Source of the DNA: Bacillota bacterium
Lineage (GTDB): Bacteria; Bacillota; Clostridia; Acetivibrionales; DSM-2933
DNA: 10,604 nucleotides
Assembly (NCBI GenBank): GCA_030705945.1
Contig: JAUZPS010000124.1
Location: 1-10,604, forward strand
Direction of reading: 5' to 3'
Shown here: positions 6,599-10,604 of the stretch, one piece after another
Numbering within the stretch: the first letter of the stretch is position 1
Layout: each line of letters starts with the position of its first letter
Position numbers and translations under genes: made by a program
The notes under the pieces: generated by a model
Told to the model about the DNA's origin: nothing
The model's input: only the letters and a program-made list of their open reading frames with translations
Databases searched by the model: none

Positions 6599-7087
6599 AT
6601 GCTGGAAGTTATGGGGACTAAAGTTATAGGGATTGGTGAATACGCGATAACGGATACTCATGGAGATGTAATTATAACATATGCTCTTGCGACCTGTGTA
6701 GCAATGACGGTTTACTCCCCTATCAGGAGGGTCGCGGGTATGGTCCATATTTCGCTGCCCGAAACCACGAAACATATAGAAACTAAAGAACCCAATATCT
6801 GGTCATACGCCGATACAGCCGTTCCAATGCTTATTCAATACGTATGTTATAGATACGGATGCAACAAAGGCGAGCTTGATATAAGAATATATGGAGGAGC
6901 TGATTCAGCTCAAAAATCCGATATATTTAAAATTGGCAGAAGAAATGTTGATGCTGTTAGTCACGCGCTAAGCCTTTTGGATTTGAATTTAAATTATTGC
7001 GATGTTGGCGGTAATAAAAGCAGAACGATAGAGTTATTTTCCGATACAGGAAAAGTCAATGTGCGTTATTTGCCGTTAAGAGTATAG
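6599..7087 (+). CDS. cheD: Chemoreceptor glutamine deamidase CheD
   Basis: This 162-residue cytoplasmic enzyme deamidates specific glutamines on chemoreceptors. In Firmicutes CheD also usually works with the CheY-P phosphatase CheC. CheD landmarks are present in order: KVIGIGEY at the N terminus, the catalytic residues T27, C33 and H50 (in IITYALATC and GMVHISLP), SYADTAV, the IYGGADS loop, IGRRNVDAV, and the C-terminal DVGGNKSR and TGKVNVRYLP. By family knowledge T, C and H form the active site, and their spacing here (6 and 17) fits. The usual GLGSC around the cysteine reads ALATC, a modest deviation. No cheC or cheX is in the window. The hybrid kinase gene starts 19 bases downstream. Confidence 0.94.
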   Translation: MLEVMGTKVIGIGEYAITDTHGDVIITYALATCVAMTVYSPIRRVAGMVHISLPETTKHIETKEPNIWSYADTAVPMLIQYVCYRYGCNKGELDIRIYGGADSAQKSDIFKIGRRNVDAVSHALSLLDLNLNYCDVGGNKSRTIELFSDTGKVNVRYLPLRV

Positions 7088-7106
7088 TTTAAGGGGTAGT
7101 GTATTT

Positions 7107-9815
7107 ATGGAAGTAAAATCTGAGAAAAACACTAACGCTCATAAGGATGGCTTCTCCTTTGAAGACTTGCAGAAGACCATATCTAGTATTGCTGACGGGA
7201 TCATAAGCATAGACATTAATGGAAATATAATGTTTATGAATGAGGCTGCGCAAACGCTCACAGGTTGGACTTTAGATGAAGCTAATAAAATGAAAAGTTC
7301 AGAAGTGTTTAAACTTGCGCATTTTCTTACTGGAGAAAGTATTGACGACCCATTTGAAAAGGTAATAAAAACAGGTATCCAGACTGGCCTTGGGAGCTAC
7401 CACGCATTGGTTTCAAAAGATGGAAAAAAGAAGCTATTATCTGCGAATATTGCTCCAATAAGAAGCGAATGTGATGTAATCAGCGGGGCTGTCGGGGTAT
7501 TTCGGGATATAACCAGATTAAAAAAAATTGAAGATGAGCTTAGGGATGAAAGAAATAATTTAAGAACAATTTTCCAGTATGCCCCTATAGGACTTGTGAT
7601 TGTTGACCAGGATTCTAGGATTCTGGATGTGAATAATGGTTTTTTGACGATGATCGGAAGAGAAATTGATTTTGTTAAAGATAAATTATTGGGAGATGGA
7701 ATAAGCTGCGAGCACAGTATACACTATGGATGTAAAAGAGGAGCAAAATGCGTGATTTGCGACCTTCAGATCGCAATTGGCAATGTTATAAATACCGCCG
7801 AGCCTGTAAATAATTGCAATATAGCATATAATCTTGTTAACGACGGTATTTTTACAAAGCATGATTTTAAGATCAGCGCCGTTCCGATCAAGATATCGGA
7901 CGAAAATTGCGCAATGCTTGTTATAGAAGATATTACAAAACAAAAGAAAATACAAAACCAGTTAAAAGCAAATGAAGCAAAATACAGGAACCTTTTTATG
8001 AATATGTTAAACGGCTTTGCATATCATAAGATTGTTCTTAATGATGAAAATAAACCGATAGATTATATTTTTTTGGAAGTAAATGATGAGTTCGGAAAAA
8101 TGATAGGACTTAGAAAAGAGGATATTGTTGGTAAAAGAGCATCAGAGATATTTGGCGATTTAAGCAAGACTGATTTCAACATGATAGATAAATACGGAAA
8201 AGTTGCCCTTGGGGGCGAAGTGATTCGGTTTGAACAACAGCTAACACAGAATGAGGACAGATGGGTAAGCTTTTTAATTTATTCTAATGAAAGAGAATAT
8301 TTTTCAGTAATATGTTCAGATATAAGTGAAGAAAAAAGGGCTCAAAGGGAAATGAAAAGGGCGATGGAAGCCACAAACGCCGCATATAAAGCAAAGAGCG
8401 AATTTTTGGCTAATATGAGTCATGAAATCCGGACGCCGTTAAATGGCGTTGTGGGTATGGTTGACCTGACTCTTTCTACTGACCTGACTCCGATTCAAAA
8501 AGATAACTTAAAAACTGCTAAAGCCTGCGCTGATTCACTCCTTAGAATAATTAACGATGTGCTGGACTTTTCTAAGCTTGAAGCAGGTAAAATGATTGTT
8601 GAAAAGATTAGATTCGACATAAAGCTGATTTGTAATAACATAATTAAATTCCATACTCTAAAAGCTCAGGAAAAAGGTTTAAGGCTCTACTGCGATATAG
8701 ATGATAAGATACCGCAGTATTTGATAGGGGATCCTATCAGGCTGTCACAGGTGCTTAACAATCTTATAAGCAACTCTTTAAAGTTTACTGAAAAGGGGAG
8801 TGTAAGGGTTGATATAACATTAATAAGAAAAGATAAAAACAATGTATCTGTTAAGTTTAAAACTATTGATACAGGAATAGGCATTTCAAAGGAGGATATG
8901 GATAAGCTTTTTAAAAGTTTTACACAGGTTGATGGCTCTCATACAAGGAAATATGGAGGCACTGGATTAGGATTGGTCATTTCAAAGCAGATCCTCAATA
9001 TTATGGGGGGGGACATCGATGTAAAAAGCGAGAAGGGTGTAGGAAGTTCCTTTTCTTTTACCCTTGATTTTGGAATTGGTAACGGCAATAATACTAAATG
9101 TTCTCAGGATGAAAAGATTTCAAAATCAGATATAGACGCTCATATCCTTGTAGTCGAAGATGATAAAATAAATCAGGTTGTCATTTGCAGAATGTTAGAT
9201 GAAATGGGTTATACTTATGATGTGGCTAATAATGGAGTAGAAGCAATTCAAAAAGTTCTGAGAAAAGCGTATGATTTATGCATTATGGATATTCAGATGC
9301 CTGAAATGGACGGTATACAGGCTACAAGACTGATCAGAGAATCAAAACTTAAAATTGAAAAACATCTGCCCATAATCGCTTTAACCGCGTATGCTCTTCA
9401 TGGAGATAGAGAAAGATTTTTAAGTTTGGGCATGGATGATTACTTATCAAAACCTATCAACTTGCAGGAGTTCTATAAAAAAATTGAAAAGTTATTAATG
9501 AAAGGCAGAGAATTCAATGTTGAGGAAGATGCTGATATTGAATGTGAATCGGACAACTCTAGCCCCAAATACGAAACTTCCGATTCTATGGAACTTATAC
9601 TCATAAAGTCAGAAGAACTCACAAAAGCCATGATTGATAAGGATGTATATTCAATTGAAATCATTGCTCATGAAATAAAAGAATTAGCAGTGGATATCAA
9701 CAGGGATGCTCTGAAAACCTTGGCGTTTCGAATTGAGCTTGCTGCAAGGAGAGAAGATTTGAATGAAGCGCTATTGCTAAATAATGAATTGGAGAACCTA
9801 ATAAGAGGAGAATGA
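7107..9815 (+). CDS. Cytoplasmic hybrid sensor histidine kinase (3 PAS, HisKA, HATPase, REC, HPt-like)
   Basis: This 902-residue protein has no signal peptide or membrane segment, so it senses a cytoplasmic cue. PAS1 spans about 20-140 (SIDINGNIMFMNEAAQTLTG). PAS2 spans about 148-282 and carries the cysteines C201, C209, C215 and C218. A third PAS-like domain spans about 290-410. A short helix leads to HisKA, with phospho-accepting H439 in MSHEIRTPLNG. The ATPase follows: N box NNLISNSLKF, G1 DTGIGIS and G2 GGTGLGL. The receiver (about 678-798) has D685/D686, phospho-accepting D728, T760 and K782. The tail (about 828-902) looks like an HPt domain with H855 (AHEIKEL), but the glycine usual after the lysine is E859. 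AAGGGG lies 10 bases before the ATG. The gene probably belongs to the che operon, and its likely partner is the receiver protein at 10039-10431. The ligand is unknown. Confidence 0.9.
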   Translation: MEVKSEKNTNAHKDGFSFEDLQKTISSIADGIISIDINGNIMFMNEAAQTLTGWTLDEANKMKSSEVFKLAHFLTGESIDDPFEKVIKTGIQTGLGSYHALVSKDGKKKLLSANIAPIRSECDVISGAVGVFRDITRLKKIEDELRDERNNLRTIFQYAPIGLVIVDQDSRILDVNNGFLTMIGREIDFVKDKLLGDGISCEHSIHYGCKRGAKCVICDLQIAIGNVINTAEPVNNCNIAYNLVNDGIFTKHDFKISAVPIKISDENCAMLVIEDITKQKKIQNQLKANEAKYRNLFMNMLNGFAYHKIVLNDENKPIDYIFLEVNDEFGKMIGLRKEDIVGKRASEIFGDLSKTDFNMIDKYGKVALGGEVIRFEQQLTQNEDRWVSFLIYSNEREYFSVICSDISEEKRAQREMKRAMEATNAAYKAKSEFLANMSHEIRTPLNGVVGMVDLTLSTDLTPIQKDNLKTAKACADSLLRIINDVLDFSKLEAGKMIVEKIRFDIKLICNNIIKFHTLKAQEKGLRLYCDIDDKIPQYLIGDPIRLSQVLNNLISNSLKFTEKGSVRVDITLIRKDKNNVSVKFKTIDTGIGISKEDMDKLFKSFTQVDGSHTRKYGGTGLGLVISKQILNIMGGDIDVKSEKGVGSSFSFTLDFGIGNGNNTKCSQDEKISKSDIDAHILVVEDDKINQVVICRMLDEMGYTYDVANNGVEAIQKVLRKAYDLCIMDIQMPEMDGIQATRLIRESKLKIEKHLPIIALTAYALHGDRERFLSLGMDDYLSKPINLQEFYKKIEKLLMKGREFNVEEDADIECESDNSSPKYETSDSMELILIKSEELTKAMIDKDVYSIEIIAHEIKELAVDINRDALKTLAFRIELAARREDLNEALLLNNELENLIRGE

Positions 9816-9844
9816 GATGGCTTTGCAAAATTAAGTTTAGTATC

Positions 9845-9949
9845 TATATAAAAAGCACTATTAATCTTACATTTGACGGAGCAAAATAACGAACGCTTTA
9901 ACGTTATTTTGCGATAGGCAAATGTAAAAGATTAATTGCTTTTTATCTA
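9845..9949 (+). mobile_element. Family A palindromic element (MITE-like), copy 3
   Basis: This full 105-bp copy is in the same orientation as copy 1. Its inner stem is perfect over 11 bp (GCAAAATAACG with CGTTATTTTGC) because one base reads GCGATAGG instead of GTGATAGG. The right end reads TTTTTATCTA rather than TTTTTATATA. The 9-mer ATCTATATA occurs on both sides (9842-9850 and 9945-9953), which could be a target duplication. It sits 29 bases after the hybrid kinase stop codon. Confidence 0.86.
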
Positions 9950-9952
9950 TAT

Positions 9953-9988
9953 ATTTTGCTCTTCTAAATGTAAGATTAATAATTGTTT
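9953..9988 (+). repeat. Degenerate half of a family A element
   Basis: ATTTTGCT followed by AAATGTAAGATTAAT reproduces the outer arm of family A as read on the plus strand in copy 2 (6394-6435). Changes in the spacer (CTTCT instead of CCGTC) and in the end make it imperfect. The rest of an element is missing. It lies directly next to the intact copy 3 and is probably an older, decayed insertion or a recombination remnant. Confidence 0.6.
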
Positions 9989-10038
9989 AAATATGGAATA
10001 TTAAAATAATAAAAATATATCCTTAAGGAGGATAAATT

Positions 10039-10431
10039 ATGAGGATCCTTATTGCAGAAGATGATATGGCTAGCAGAAAATTTCTTTCAAGATTTCTTTC
10101 TAAATATGGTGATTGTGACATTACTGTAGATGGACTGGAAGCGGTAGAAGCTTTTATGGTATCCTTTGATATTAAAAAGCCTTATGATCTAGTGTGCCTT
10201 GATATTATGATGCCAAAGCTTGATGGTATTAAAGTTTTAAAAACAATTAGAGAAATTGAGAAACAAAAGGGAGTTCCGGAAGGGGAACAAGTTAAAGTCA
10301 TTATGACAAGCGCCCTCAATGAACTTGAGGTGGTAAATGATTCTTTTGATTCAGGAAGTGAAGCATATGCAACAAAACCAATCAATACTGAAAAGTTTGA
10401 AGAAGTTATGAAAAGGTTAAATCTGATCTAG
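10039..10431 (+). CDS. Stand-alone response regulator receiver protein
   Basis: This 130-residue receiver domain has no output domain. The acidic pair is D8/D9, the phospho-accepting aspartate is D55 (VCLDIMMPKLDG), the switch residue is T90 (VIMTSALNE) and the lysine is K113 (ATKPI). It belongs to the CheY-like group with a long alpha3-beta4 segment (EIEKQKGVPEGEQVKV) and a C terminus ending RLNLI, often found beside hybrid kinases. It is clearly different from the CheY at 1156-1509. A strong AAGGAGG site lies 7 bases before the ATG. Its position after a hybrid kinase with a C-terminal HPt-like domain suggests it is the terminal receiver of that phosphorelay (inference); CheA could also phosphorylate it. 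The gene lies between two direct family A copies. Confidence 0.9.
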   Translation: MRILIAEDDMASRKFLSRFLSKYGDCDITVDGLEAVEAFMVSFDIKKPYDLVCLDIMMPKLDGIKVLKTIREIEKQKGVPEGEQVKVIMTSALNELEVVNDSFDSGSEAYATKPINTEKFEEVMKRLNLI

Positions 10432-10463
10432 ATTAGCAAGGTTGAAATAAATTGTTATTGATC

Positions 10464-10568
10464 TATATAAAAAGCACTATTAATCTTACATTTGACGGAG
10501 CAAAATAATGAACGCTTTAACGTTATTTTGTGATAGGCAAATGTAAAAGATTAATTGCTTTTTATCTA
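10464..10568 (+). mobile_element. Family A palindromic element (MITE-like), copy 4
   Basis: This full-length copy starts 32 bases after the receiver gene. It has one change in the inner stem (AATAATG instead of AATAACG) and the same unusual right end TTTTTATCTA as copy 3. ATCTATATA again occurs on both sides (10461-10469 and 10564-10572). Its right end runs directly into a family D element. Confidence 0.86.
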
Positions 10569-10604
10569 TATATTTTGCAATAAACATTTTACATCCATTT
10601 TTTA
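10567..10604 (-). repeat. Family D palindromic element, copy 2, cut by the window end
   Basis: TATATATTTTGCAATA at 10567-10582, followed by the complement of the family D loop, matches 6531-6583 in inverted orientation with about one base difference. The second arm would lie just beyond the window. It overlaps the outermost bases of family A copy 4, consistent with insertion of A at the TA-rich end of D. Confidence 0.7.

Noticed and set aside
115..10604. CRISPR array
   Set aside because: The repeats are long, palindromic, dispersed over kilobases and in both orientations, with genes between them instead of uniform spacers, and no cas gene is present.

Overview
The window is a chemotaxis gene cluster from an AT-rich bacterium, most likely a low-GC Gram-positive of the Clostridia. 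The evidence is strong AGGAGG-type ribosome binding sites, GTG and TTG starts, a CheD deamidase, no CheZ, and Firmicutes-like che proteins. The genus cannot be fixed from this sequence alone.

Layout. Positions 1-67 hold the 5' end of a minus-strand gene whose product begins with a signal peptide. A 77-residue unknown protein is encoded on the minus strand at 451-684. From 1156 onward every gene is on the plus strand: cheY, cheA, cheW, cheR, cheB, cheD, a 902-residue cytoplasmic hybrid histidine kinase (PAS-PAS-PAS-HisKA-HATPase-REC-degenerate HPt), and a stand-alone receiver protein at 10039-10431. No receptor (MCP), cheC, cheX or flagellar gene is in the window.

How the genes work together. 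CheW couples receptors to the kinase CheA. CheA phosphorylates CheY, which is the output, and CheB. CheR methylates the receptors, CheB demethylates and deamidates them, and CheD deamidates receptor glutamines. The hybrid kinase starts 19 bases after cheD, so it is probably co-transcribed. Together with the receiver gene it looks like a phosphorelay attached to the chemotaxis operon. One of its PAS domains has a four-cysteine cluster that could sense redox state or bind metal.

The most unusual part is the non-coding DNA. Every gap over 200 bases carries at least one short palindromic repeat, and four distinct families (A-D here) can be recognised by comparing the window with itself. Family A (about 105 bp, four near-identical copies) looks like a recently active MITE. 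Family B (about 95 bp) has two copies in opposite orientation. Family C (85 bp) has one full copy and one half copy. Family D (53 bp) has one full copy and one cut by the window end. Three of them (A, C, D) sit head to tail between cheB and cheD, and the receiver gene is bracketed by two direct copies of A. Between the repeats the remaining spacers are often short, so the cluster was probably a tight operon into which these elements were inserted.
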